NCBI GenBank assembly: GCA_022385805.1
Contig: MU277713.1
Coordinates: forward strand, 60,804 to 124,803
From: Pilatotrama ljubarskyi
Lineage: Eukaryota > Basidiomycota > Agaricomycetes > Polyporales > Polyporaceae
DNA: 64,000 nucleotides
Direction: 5' to 3'
Position 1 is the stretch's first letter, and the number at the start of each line of letters is the position of its first letter. The notes beneath the pieces were generated by a model that worked only from the letters and a program-made list of their open reading frames with translations, made no database searches and was not told where the DNA came from. A program made the position numbers and the translations under genes. Shown here one piece after another: positions 11,632-23,700 of the stretch.

Positions 11632-13272
11632 CTTCTCATACGCGCTTTTTTTGCCCTACTCGTGTCGGTCTCTCATTCATGTCATGAATCTGTCTACTGA
11701 TCGCTATAACTCCTTATCGCTAGTCGTTTGCGCTCCGACTGGCCACGTTGATGTTGCTCTGCAAGTTCCATGCTGTCTGCGTAGAGACGCACGGCAACAT
11801 GAGGAGGGCAGGAAGAGGCTGCGGGAATGAGAGCACGCCTCAGGTATCGTATCTGAGTAAACCGGCCGCGCGCCCTCTAGGGCCTAACCTGAAGGGTGCT
11901 GATGGGGAGTCCGCGTCGCTGAGCGGGCACGGCGCGAATGCGTCGCGAGCGTCTTTCAGGGTGGCTTTGAGCACGTTTACTTCGCGATCGGTACCTTCAC
12001 CTCGTCGACGGCCTTTCAGCAGGCTCCAGGTGGCGCGGTGTCGCGTGCGCGGGGCGCTGACTAACGACGAGCGGATACGAGCACGTGATCGCGTAATCGC
12101 GCGTCACGCACCTCGCATAGTATTAGCGTAGCGCAGTGTTCCAGCATGGTCTCCCGCCTTTCATTGAACCATGATGCTCACTATGTCTTCGTGCATCGCC
12201 GTCGTCGTCGTTCTCGCAGTGCTAATTGCACCGCCACCCGTCTCTAGCAGAAGGAACACTCGAGGCGGCACCCCAAGGTGGCTCCAGCTTAGATGGTGGA
12301 GGACGGCACCCAGAACAATCGAAACAATGAGTTGAAGCGCACGGTGGCACGATTATTCAGATGGACATATGCGCGCTGCATACCGGACAACGAGCTACCC
12401 GGGTCCTCTAGCAGGAGACTTCGACGCGAATGACCGTCCAGAGAGTTGCAATGACAATCGCATTGAGGGACGCGATGCACGCGGATATTGCGTGGCTACC
12501 GGTGTCCGCCCACTAGGTATTGGGGCCGCACAAACTCGCTCCAGCAGACAGACCATCGCAGAAGTCGTAGGCCAGGTGCTTACTCGGCGGAGTACTCGGC
12601 GGAGCAGAATACCTACGAAGTCGATAAATTGAATATACTCCTGAAGTTCCTTCGGGCCTCAAGGACTCCATAAAATACGACAAGTGATGTCGACCCGCGG
12701 CACTGAGAACGGGCAGAGACGATCTGGCACCTGTCTACACGTGTTGCAGAATGCCCAGTGAGGCTTGATCAGTGTACATGGTCCACGGAGCAAGCCAAGT
12801 CGTGGACCTTAACGGAGCGGCGCGCATGTCGTCGTATGCGTAGTCACACAGCGAAGGGGTACGAATGATTATGAAGGAGGTACGTATAGGCAGCGAGACT
12901 CAAGGATACATGATACAGAGAGGATGCTGAGAGAGGAACTACGGAAAAGTGATGTCAATTGCACTGCCCCGGCGCCGAACCTGGACCCTGAGGTTGTCGC
13001 CTGGTGATCGGTTCACAGATACATGTGAGTACCTGCTCTCTGGACTCTGGTTCTCAACAGACATGGCTGAGAGCCTAGCAGCGGTCAGGATACGGCGGCG
13101 GTCAGTGGTGTTATTCGGATCTCTCACCTGTCGCGAAGCACCTGAACTTCAGCTCGTAGACCCCGTACCTCGTCCTGGAGCGCGGTGACGGTGGACCACA
13201 TGCCATGTAAATACTGGAACCGACGGCAGGGATCAGACTGAGGCCATCTAGAAGTGAGTGCGCTTACCGTGT
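11632..13272. other. No convincing gene
   Basis: Short frames only. Near 13130-13190 the minus strand reads TALQDEVRGLRAEVQVLRDR, a coiled-coil-like heptad pattern that may belong to the uncertain gene to its right. No RNA gene was seen. Confidence 0.4.
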
Positions 13273-13708
13273 TCAATTCCTCGTAGCTGCTGCTTGGGAT
13301 GGAGACTTCCCCCGTTCGAGCTGGTTGAACTCCGACCTGTGGCCCGCTGGGGGAGAGAGACTACATGAGCCTGGGGCGGTACTCGAAGAGACCTGCATTT
13401 TAACAAAGCAGGAAAGGTCGACATACAAGGGAGCCGCCCGCTTCTCAGCCTCTGTGAACGCCACCCCTGCGGGGCTCGGCTTCGAGTTCGGGTTCTTGTG
13501 CGGGTTGTAGTTCTTGTTCTTGCTCTGATTTGGGCTGGGACTCAACTTCGCCTTCTTCTTACCTTTCTGGCCCGTACCTCCGTCACCGACGACTGAATTA
13601 TCACTTGTTGCTGTCGGGCTGCGGGACCTGCGGCGTTTTGCTGGTGCGGAGCGGTGGAGTGGACTGTGGTCCGCAACATCTACACGGGCGTCAACCCTGA
13701 TGGCTACG
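13273..13708 (-). CDS. Possible exon(s) of a basic, low-complexity protein
   Basis: The minus strand is open for a lysine/serine/asparagine-rich stretch: KRRRSRSP, then GQKGKKKAKLSPSPNQSKNK, YNPHKNPNSKPSPAGVAFTE and AEKRA. This resembles a disordered nuclear-localisation region rather than a catalytic domain. Further left on the same strand, after likely introns, is the heptad-like stretch with LQDEVRGLRAEVQVL (13130-13190). A single gene encoding a basic disordered region followed by a coiled coil is therefore possible. No reliable start or stop could be fixed, and I recognise no family. It lies in the loop of the inverted duplication. Confidence 0.3.
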
Positions 13709-13964
13709 AAACAAAAAGCAGTTGACAGTTACACGGACCTCCCGCTACGTCAAAAGAGGACGTCAGCTACGTTGATAGTGCTTCAGCATCGATCGTGAGC
13801 TGCCTACCTTTCCGAGACGTAGGGCGTCCTGCACTGTCTAGAAATGGATTGGCGCTTGCAGTCGTTACAGAGACACCGGCGGCGTTTGCGCCTCGCGCGT
13901 CGTCCCCAGCTGAGCCTCTATCGGGCCTATGTATGTGGTCAGCTGCTGCAGATGCAGGGGCCAT

Positions 13965-14933
13965 GGAGGGGAACCTACCGGAATTCGGACGAAGACCCTA
14001 CACCAGCAGAGCGCACGGTGAGATCGCCTGAACGATATGGCTCCACATCAGATACATCCCACGGGTTCGTAGGAGGGGCGGTCGAGAACGTTGGCTGAGG
14101 CGCATGTGAGAATCCGACATGTGCGAAGGACGAAGTCCTATACATTTCCCGCGAGTGTCCATGTGGGTGAGCACAGAGGCGACGGAGAGTAGGAGTAGAC
14201 TGAACGCTATGCTTACAAGATGGGATGCACCCCAGATTCGCCTCCTGCTGGTAGGTTCTGCGGACTACCGCCCTCGCTGGCCGTCCAGAAGGATTGGCTG
14301 AAGCCTGAGGTGAGTTGAGGTCGGAATTCTCTATACAGGGAATATCACCTTCGTCGAGACCCTCCAGGAATTGGCGCCGTCGTGGCTCCTCTGTCGCCTG
14401 CGACTTGACGACTTCATTGTTGCGATGAGTAAGTTCCTGTGGCTCAAGACGTGAAACATAAATAATACCGTATTGCCGCGTGGTGAACTATAGTTGCATG
14501 GAGGCTCCAAATTAGCGAGACGCACTATCGGAATGACCAAGACATGGCATACGTACCAGGGTGGGCTGTATCACCTTCCAGGGACGGGGTGGCGTAGGTA
14601 TCCATGGCACCTGTGAAGGCCAGTCAATTCCCCGCGGCGGGTGACTAAGATTGCCATACTCAATAACATCTGGGGCTCGGCGTACTGGAATGAGCCGGGC
14701 TCACGATCAGCAGTCTTGGACACCTCGGACCGACTGGTGGTAGGTTAGAATCCGACGTGTGGACGACGCGGCAGTATAAATAGGTCCCCAGAGGAAGCCA
14801 GCGACTTGAAATGGGATTGAAGGCCTTTGTAGGCGTGACCTTTGTTAGGACATGCCAAAAAATTCGCGTGTGATACAATCGTCCTGAGCATCATCACATT
14901 ACTGTCATGAGGTCAGCTTCGAAGGACTCCAAA
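13965..14933. other. No convincing gene
   Basis: Short open frames on both strands without motifs. The segment ends at the inner border of the right arm of the inverted duplication. Confidence 0.45.
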
Positions 14934-15753
14934 GGAGGGCCGCTAGGGCATTGCGGGTGGCTTGTGCTGCTCTCAGCCTCGGATGCGCGCAAGAAGATTG
15001 TGGGGGGGGGGGGGGGGGGTGTACTGACCTTGGGGATGAGCGTGTGGCCTGAGGAGTGTCGCAGGAAAGGAGCGTCGCCTCGCCCGGGGTCCTGACAGGA
15101 CTCCGGACTCCAGAGTCCAGAGCTGTGAGCGTCTGGTGGGACGCGCGCTTATACTTTCACAGTGGCACTATCTACTTTCGACAATCTGCTTCTCCTGGAT
15201 CGACGTCGATAGTCGACTGGTCCACAGTCAATGCGCACATCCACACAGTCCACGGCACGCTCCCCTTGTTCCGACACCTCCGTCAAAGGTCTTCTGAGCA
15301 TGTCGCAAGCACCTTTGCTTGGGCCAGGTGCTGCCGCGCCTCAGCCAGGCTTTCGCTCACCAAGGGTCGTTGTCGTGCGTCCATCGCCTTTCGACGCGAG
15401 AGCGGGTCTCTTGTATATTGGCAATTGATAGTAGTGCCAACGTCCGGTAAGCCCCAACAGTCCACTTTCCGTTTCCGTCTTCCCAGGTAGTTCACTCCCC
15501 CGTCGTCGTCCGAACCGGTACGGCCTGCCGCCACTCCCGTCGTGATGCGCCCAAAGTGCCCCATCTGCGACACCTGCTTCTCGCAAGAGCATCTCGATAG
15601 CCGTGCAGTAATGCTGGGAAACTGCCGTGCATTTCTTCCTCGTTCCTGGCACGACACTCCCCCGCTCACATATCCGAACAGGCCATGTCTTTTGCAGCCT
15701 GTGCTTCCGGCGCACGGTTCAAAGTGCCTACCCTTACTGCCCCTACCGCTGCG
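14934..15753 (+). repeat. Right arm of the inverted duplication
   Basis: Inverted copy of 9944-10784, 820 bases long, with a G run of 18 (15002-15019) where the other arm has 39 C. Beyond 15753 the RING gene continues into unique sequence. This arm is therefore probably the original locus and the left arm the copy. Confidence 0.9.
15002..15019. repeat. Poly-G run, 18 bases
   Basis: Counterpart of the 39-base C run in the left arm, shorter by 21 bases. It lies about 525 bases upstream of the RING start codon. Confidence 0.95.
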
Positions 15754-16375
15754 ACATGCAGCGCAAGCTCCGGGCGCAGGATGGTCTCGTGATAGAGATG
15801 ACGCTGAAGAAGAGAGACAAGGCCCGCGACGGAAAGGTCGCTGTGAAAAAGTGAGCCTCACCTGCATTTCTCTCATGTGAGTTGAGCCTATACCGTCGCT
15901 CAGGAGACAAGCCGAACTCGCCAATGCACGTGAAAGCTCGAAGAAGACGTACAAGCAATTAAGGGCCGAGGTGTCCGTTTTGAAGGGCCTCATCCGCAAT
16001 CAGGAAGTCGTCATCGCCAGTCGCACGAAGTACTGCGCCAGCCAGGCCGCGAAAACGGAGGAACTGCGGGAGCAAGTCATCAAGAGGCAAGACGAGCTTT
16101 GCAAGACACAAGACCATTTGTTGCAGGAGGAGGAGCGTGCCCGTGACGAAGCGGTCTCGGTCAGTCCGAGCGTCCGTGAGTCCCAGTCCATGCTAACTAT
16201 CTATGCGCTGCAGAGCGTTCGTCCCGGCGTATCTGTAGTCGCCAGGATGGCCAGACGCGGTTCTCGCGTCGTCAGGCTCGCCCGCAGAGCTTCAGCAAAC
16301 AACTATATCCCGCGAGACGCGTCGGTGACCGGCTCACCTACCGCCAAGAAAAGCCAATTTGAGGAAGGTGTATGA
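15545..16375 (+). CDS. RING-finger protein with C-terminal coiled coil (putative E3 ubiquitin ligase)
   Basis: Four exons keep frame: 15545-15626, 15682-15850, 15904-16159 and 16214-16375 (669 bases, 222 residues). Residues 1-55 form a C3HC4-type RING: CPIC near residue 5, then after the first intron C-R-H-VFC-SLC, and YCPYRC as the last pair, with spacing slightly off the usual CPxC. Residues 80-165 are strongly heptad-like (ARESSKKTYKQLRAEVSVL; KTEELREQVIKRQDEL). The C-terminus is basic (ARMARRGSRVVRLARRAS). RING-plus-coiled-coil proteins commonly act as ubiquitin ligases; here that rests on family knowledge, not on substrate evidence. The start is the first ATG before CPIC; an upstream exon cannot be excluded. 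The gene straddles the outer border of the inverted repeat, so its promoter and first 1.3 exons are duplicated at 10 kb. Confidence 0.7.
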
Positions 16376-18779
16376 GCGTGTAGCGGGGTAGATAGGAGAG
16401 TAATGCAGTTGTGTTGACCCGGCCTTCTCAGGTCATCTGGAACAAGTTGACCGCCGCGAGGTTCCAATGCTGCGTGACACCATCGCTGCGGCGTGGCAGT
16501 ACTGCTTGCTATGCCGTACGCGACTTGCGGTATAGTAATAGGATAGTTCAGCGACTCATCAACCTCTTGCGCTTTTTACTGCACCTCTCCGACCCCTCTA
16601 CCGTCTCTGCGCGCACGCAGATCTAGCGAGGTGCACCCGTTACCTGGTTGAAAAAAGCCGGTTGTGTGTGACAGGTGATAATGCTGCTGATTATCGTTAC
16701 TATCGCCACTGACTCGCCTCCTCCGACCTCGGGCGACCAGGGTTGGTGACCGCCGTCTCCCACTGCTAGACTCCCGTCCACAACTCTCTTCGGACATCCT
16801 ATTCTCCCCGTCTTCGACTTCCCAGATCGGTGCTCAACGGCATGGCTTCTACGACAGAACCTTTTGGCCAAGCTGGAAGGAAGACCGGGGAGGCTCAGCT
16901 TCCGCTACAACACAAGATAAGGACAAGCACTGATGAAGGGATCTGAGAGTTTGTTTCAACCCCTCAAGAGCGTTTGCCCTCACTGACCGTAGACTGTCAC
17001 GGCCATTCCCGCATTGTTCATTGCACAATCGCCTTTCTACGTGGTTCCTGCTACAATCACCTTTGTATATTCGGAAGACCATAAATGCAAGACGAGGGGC
17101 GTATCGCAGCCCTATTCGAGAGCAAGAATGGCCCCGACTTCCTCGAGGTGAGTGCTCTGCTACTGTGTACGTTTGTCAATCCTCTGACAGACCACTGTTT
17201 GACGCCGTGCAGCATCTTCACAATGCTAGCTACTAGCGCTTCAGTGTATGCGACCGATGTCGCCGACGATGCTAGCGATACCACGAAGTGGGAGTACTGC
17301 TCCGTTTTGTTGGTACTCCTCGAAGGTGGAGTCTGTAGGTTGCGCAATCTATATCTTACTGGATGTTGCTGATGTGAGCCACCAGATGGGCTTCTTGTCC
17401 GTCAAAATCCATGTTCATTCTGTGAATTCCCGGGCCATTTCGCTATCTCTAGCATCATTGACGATAATATGACATGCGCCAGCGATGAGGTAATTGCGGG
17501 CATACAACGTTCTGCCGTGTCACTGAAAATGTTCTAGGAGACTCTCATGGTGACATGGACGGTTCCAGACGTGCGCGAACACGTCTCAATCAAATTCTGT
17601 CTCAAGGAAGAGTTTTGGATTTTTATGGGCGACATATCTGTAGGAAAAGCGGGGTTCGTGCAAGGCCAGAAGGACCGACAAGGGGCCAGCCAGCAGTTAG
17701 AAGACGTTCGCCGCCAATTCGACGCCTACTTCAACGAAGGCGCCAGCAGCTCCTTCAACATCTATCGCGTCCGCGCTGGCTTCCCTCGCAGCACAGACAT
17801 GCGGTCTGACATGGGATGTTGGTGCAAGATCGAGTCCCCGGAGTACTAGTGTATTTTCATGGGAGGTAAGCCGGTAGTAGCCGCTGAAGGTAGAACATCA
17901 TCACGCTAGAGGTATAATTCATAGCCCATATCATCGCACGAGTATATAGCACTTTCTGCGACGGGTGAGGGAGCTCTGCGTGCGTCTACATCATGACACT
18001 GTCGCAGATCGCGATGCGAGCGCTCGAAGTGAAGGCAGCATTGGCCGCCTCGCGATAGCGTCGTGGGGGTCAAAGCTGATGACGTCCTGCTGGAGGACCC
18101 CAATTGTGCCACGGGTTAACGATATAGATCGCCTTTCGCAGGAGAGACGGACGAGATCATCACAATGCCTCTCGAAGGCCGCAGGGTGATACATGCGGGC
18201 ATGCGTCCATAAGCTTCTCCGAGGCTCTGGAGATACTATTGGTTCAATGTCGGGAATGACAGATTGCACATAGACTGAATGCACTTTTCACAGGCTCAGC
18301 AGAGTGAATGTGTATTTGAAGCAAGATACGAATATGCTGGCTGCATTGCATCGACGTCGTTCACCCCAGGTCCCAATCGGCTGATCATGAGAGCGGCCGG
18401 TGATCTCTACATCTTGACCCTACTTCTTGATCACCTTGCGTGAGATGCCGTGCATGAGTCAGCTGCTCGTGTGCAGGTGAAGCCTGAAAACGCACCCGCA
18501 TGGTCTGAAGGCAAGTTGCTGCAGAGAGCGAGAACCAGGCTTCACATGCTTGCCGGCGTTCGAATGTAATGTCCATCCGAAGGCCCGTGTGAGTCTTCGA
18601 AGCGAGCTCTCAAGCTATCTCCTGACGCTTGAGCTGGATCAGCTGCCGCACGCGACTCCTGCGGATACCGCCAATTGCATGCCAGGCTGAGGTTATCTTC
18701 GGTAAGGCCGTGAGAGACTTGAGTAATTGGAACAACGAATACATTATAACACAGCTGAAGCTTCACCTTTCGGGAGATT
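16376..18779. other. No secure gene; one short hypothetical frame
   Basis: A plus-strand frame at 17547-17849 (MVTWTVPDVREHVSIKF... to CWCKIESPEY, 100 codons) and a nearby one at 17085 (MQDEGRIAALFESKNG) have protein-like composition. They could be exons of one small gene, but I recognise no domain and could not join them. The rest holds nothing I can support. Confidence 0.35.
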
Positions 18780-19430
18780 CACGATCGCTTGCCAGAACAA
18801 GAAGTTCTTGATAATTGGGTAGTCCGCCATTGAAGCGTCAATCATCTCAGAATATGTCGTATCCTTATATTTGGCGACGACGAGGTCACCACACCATGCA
18901 TGTTCTATAGGAAGCTTTCCCTGGATATTGCGGACGTGCTTGTTGACAGGGAAAGGCATGAGGTCGCTAGACGCGGTCGGGTAGAATATAATGAAGGGTG
19001 TTGCCAATGGCTTCTGCATGCCGTAGAGAGCCTCGACAACCTGAGTACGGGAGTGTGAGTCATAGTACACTGGTGGAATTTCGCCGTCGCCTTCCGCTTA
19101 CCTGGAAACCCCATGCATCCCGTCCCATATGCGCAGAAATATACGTCATATATATCTCTGGGTGCGGCTCCCGACCACCACGGAAAGGCGCGGTCAGCGT
19201 AGGCTGATTGGGGGCAAGAGGGGTTGTCGGCAAGGAAACTAAAGCGATGCTACGCTCGGGATCCATCGGTAGGAAAATCGCATCGTGCTCTTGAATCGGG
19301 CTCGGGCTTGGTTCCATAATACAGACGCCGGATGTGGGTTATGCCAGGTGATGAGCGTCTCAGGTGGAGGTAGTCCAGATATTTGCCAGGTACTCTCCTC
19401 GCGGATCCAAGCAGGAGCGACGTGCATGAC
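18780..19430 (-). CDS. Conserved-looking basidiomycete protein of unknown function, partial model
   Basis: Two exons join clearly on the minus strand. The first includes MDPERSIALVSLPTTPLAPN and EIYMTYISAHMGRDAWGFQ and ends at a GTAAGC donor (about 19101). The second starts after a CTCAG acceptor (about 19040) with VVEALYGMQKPLATPFIIFY, then PVNKHVRNIQGKLPIEHAWC, GDLVVAKY and ASMADYPIIKNFLFWQ. The pattern PVN-[KR]-x-[VI]-R..., followed by W-x-G-[DN]-[LV]-[LV]-V, resembles a family of uncharacterised proteins that I associate with many agaricomycete genomes; I know no function for it. The 5' end is uncertain, because frames change near 19317-19345 (HPASVLWNQ versus MEPSPSPIQ), and the 3' exon could not be found. 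It may be an intact gene with small exons or a decaying copy. Confidence 0.45.
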
Positions 19431-20735
19431 TCATGGAGTACACTAGCACGCGTCTGGTTGTGCCCGCTTTCCAGAAATGACTTGCCATGCCGTTATTCCA
19501 TCATGACCCGGACCGCAAAATCACCGAGGCTGAGCACTCCGGGAAAGTGCTTATACTTATACGACCGTACTGAAGCATTGGTAGCAGTTCAACATCTGTA
19601 AGATGCCTGTAAGACACGGAAAAGCCGAAGTCGTTGGATCTCCGAGTGTCGCGGATAAGATCGCTTGAGTACGACTGTTGAGGCGCCCAGAATGTGTACA
19701 TAAGGCCTTTCGTGATTCGTACTACACCGCCAAACACTCCTCAGATTACGAGCAGCAGAATGTCTCACGTTGTGAACGCCCGCTCAATCAGAGCTGGACT
19801 GCCCGCCTATCACGTTCCCGCCAGCGGACCTAATCAGCTTGCCACCAGGCCACCCGACATGCGACTACCCGCCTCTCACGACCTCTGAGCAATGACTGGC
19901 CTCAGACCACCGCGCCCTCTCCATCGAGCGCGCGCTCTCCGTACAATGCCGGCGTTCCGTTCGTAGTCGTCTCGTTCGAGGCCTCGTTTGTCATCGCGAA
20001 CGACGGCTTCGCGCAAGCGTGTTGGGCCGTATTTGTATCTTGCTCCCTCATATGTATATATTCTGCGCTCGCCTTCATGAGCAGTGCAGTGCCCACTCTT
20101 GCTTACCCCTCCCTCATTCTCACTAAAGTGCCAGCAGCGCGATTCACTTCTGGCTGGTAAGTTCAGTGTTCAGGTACGTACTCAGGCTTGACCAGGTAGG
20201 TAGTATCCCGGCTGACTACCATTGCGTGTCCTAAGTACTGTGTGAGTCAGTTACGCCGCCCATCCTTGTGACGTGGCAAGTAAGTAGTATGCTGTTATGA
20301 GTACTAGATGCTGTATATATCGAGTTTCATGGTGCCCTTAATCAAATATATTTATTGATGCCCCTCTCAATGTCACTGTGCGGAGGTTCGACGTTCCGGT
20401 CGAAGTGGATGTGGGTTAGTGTTTTTGCGAAGTTGTTTTTAGAAAAATCTCAATCAGTTCATAGCCGGTCGCGCGGCGAGGCGCGCGGATGTATCGTAGC
20501 TGACCAGAAAGATGTGCCCGGCGAAGCGAGAAAGGATGAGTCTGTGGCATCTGCTGGCGGCTTGCGATCACGCCAGCAAATCAGCTGGTGGAGAGCAGGA
20601 CCTGCTCGGAGGCTCTGGTAATATTCGTATTGACCATCCCCGTCGCCTGGCAGGGGTGCTATCATCCACTCCCACGGCCCTCCCCGAACCCAGCCCTACT
20701 CGACCTCACGGTCAGGCCTCGCGGATTTAGCAGTG
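19431..20735. other. No convincing gene
   Basis: Short frames only. The stretch leads up to the presumed left end of the hAT element. Nothing else was recognised. Confidence 0.45.
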
Positions 20736-23700
20736 TAGTGCTGCTGCGATGTAAAGGTGACTTGGAGTGAGGTGCACCTTGCCTTGACCGGCTTCTCGGC
20801 AGAGCGGGGCAAGGTCCCTCCAAGCTCACCTTGGACCGCTCCAAGGTGCTTCAAGGTGGCCCGGAATTTGAGTGAAAGCCTTTGCCGCTCGCGTGGGGCC
20901 GCGTGGTAACGGTCAAGAGACGGTCACATGATGCAACACGGTGCGGCGAGTAGACGCGTCCGAGCATACTCTCTGTCAGCGCGGCGTTGCGGCGCATTGC
21001 TCCACCTCCCGCCATGGACATAACTGGTTTCAAGCCATCGCTTTTGGTTCCTTTCCAACAATCTGGCCCTTACTGCAACCCCTTACGTACCTTCAAAGTA
21101 CTGCATGGGCAACTACTCGTTTGTTCCACGTCTGAGCTGAGTGAGCAGGCGGCCACACAGTAGGCCGTCGGTCATACTCAAGACGGTGGCCTTGAAAGAC
21201 GTTGAAGCCGCATTGAACATCTCCAGCAACTGTATAAATGCAGCATGGTACCCTGACACCTCAGCAACCCGCCATGTCTTACTCTCAGCCTCGCTTGACT
21301 TGTGAAGGCTGTGGAGCTGCCAACGAGTCCGCTTGTGTCTGTTCGGACTCGCGCGAAGGATCACCGCCGTACTCGTTAAGCTCCCAATGGCCCTTGCATA
21401 CCCCTCATGCTTATCCTCAAGCTCTGTGTAGCAGTAGCTCCCAATCTGCACCGCAGCCGGGCCTCTCAGGGACCGCTGGGAGCGGCTCCAGCTCGTTCAT
21501 GCCGGTCGCACCTCTGCCTGGATATCTATCCTATGCAGCTAGCTATCGACCTCATACAGTGCACTACTCATACCAAGCTCCGCATAGGTATGCGTTGTTG
21601 TCCAGATCAAATGTTCAGCTGACTTACGAGACTTACTTACTACTGCAGATATTCTCAGAACCTCCCACCGGCATCTGCCGCCGCGCCCACGGCTCCCTTG
21701 ACTCCTCAGCTTCCAGTCCACCATCACACCGCGCAGCACGCCCCTGAGGCCGCATTCCAGATCGATAACCACAACTACGATGGCAACAACATAGTATTGG
21801 TAGACAACACCGGGCCAGTTGTGAACGGCAACGGTAAGCGACCGTGGAAAGCTACCTCCAGGCAAAAGGCTACAGGTGGCTCAAAAAAGCGTCGCACAGC
21901 CGCACGACAGCTAACCAATGCGGATTTCCTGCTCGTCGGCCCTGCGGCGCCTCCTGGGACTATTTCTGGACCTTGCCTCGACCATCATCACACTGCGTCA
22001 GCCCCTGAGCGCCCCGTACCCCTGCAGCACTATGGTTCTCTCGTGCAAAAAGACCGGGGCAACACCTCCGCAGCATCTGCAACAGATGTGTGGTGGTTCA
22101 TTTACGCTCTCGACAAGGGAACACCTCCCCTGGGCCACGATATCCTGGGACAGCTCCAAAAACAGGGACATTGGAGGTCCAAGCCCGAGAGCAACGACTT
22201 TCCGCTCATTGCTTGCCGGATCTGCCGGTGAGCCATTGTACCCTTTCGTACTATCTATCTTGTTGTACTATGCTCACTCGACGCTCTCTGACAGCGACGA
22301 CGCCGTAGATGGCGCATGGCATTTGTGGAAGTGCCAGAATGGCCAAACAGCAACGATCCGAAGTCATCTGAAGAAAAACCACTATGAAGAGTGGCAGACA
22401 GCCGTCATAAAACATCGGCTAAAGGGGTGGGAAGAGCTCGCATTCAAAGTAGGCTCGTCTGAATCGATTCCTGCGCTCGCCGGACAACGGACTTCCACGG
22501 AGTCAGAGCCGTTCACGCAAGCCGCGCTGCACAAGTGTATAGCACAGTGGGTGGTGTTTGACGACCAGGTCAACCTCGCTATCCATCCTGCATGATTGCG
22601 GCATCATAGCTGACGTTCTCTTTGCTGTAGGCTATTCAAGTCGTCGAGTCTGAGCTCTTCCAGCGCATGCTGATCTGTGCGAGCATGTTGCCTCGACCCC
22701 TCACTAAGAAGGACATTCCTGGGCGCACTCACATCATGGACATCCTTGTGCGTGAGTACGCCGAGGAGATCCAGACTCTCCGACAAGAACTCTCCGTGCG
22801 TGACACTCTCTTGCTCGTCGCCGTTCACCTTTCTGACCTTTGTCTATGATAGAGTGCATTGGGTAGGGTCTCATTCACATGCGACATGTGGTCGTGCAAC
22901 ATTCTACGAGGGTTTCTTGCTATCACTGTGCATTTTTGCGCCGAAGATGCTCAGAAGACCCTCATCTTGCGATCCCGTCTAGGAGCCTTCCGACACGTGC
23001 CTGGCCGGCATACAGGAATGAATATGGCCAAGCACTTCATGACAGTGCTTGAGGAGCTCGATGTATTGAATCGTGTATGTGATCTTGATACTACAAGTTG
23101 TGCCGAGGTACTGCTACTAAGATCCATGTCCACAGCTCAGCTGCATCACGCTCGACAACGCGGGTAATTGCGACACGATGCTCGCACACCTGGAGAGCTT
23201 GCTGCGTGAAAAGAACATTCCCTTCCACAGCCAAGGCAATCATCTCAGGTACGTTTGGCCTCACGAGGTGACCGCCGGTCATCCGTCAATGGACACTGTA
23301 TTAGATCGGATGTCTGATCCTCTCTTCTCTTGCAGATGTTTCCCTCACATTGTCAACATCTCCGTAACCCATGGCTTGACAGCTCTCACAGATGTTGACC
23401 CATGCGAGCCGTCGCCGGCTCCTGGGACATCAGAGGTGATGCAAAGTGCGGTTAGCCTGCAGAGTGGCACTTCCGGAGCCTTCGATCCGGTCTGGATCGA
23501 GCCGGTGGACCGAGATTCTGCGGCGACAACAAATAGTGCACTTGCAACTGATGTGGCATATGCTGATGCACTTTCCAGAGAGCCTATCAAGTTGGCACGC
23601 CAGCTCGTAACCGCATGTCGGGCATCAGGGCAGCGTAGAGAGGCCTTCGCATCTATCATCAGGGAGGGAAACCGCAACGGCGCATTCAGAGACGGCAAGA

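Noticed and set aside
20650..20656. CAGGGGT at 20650 as a left end related to the 33.8-kb element
   Set aside because: Only a few bases match and no partner or duplication was found.
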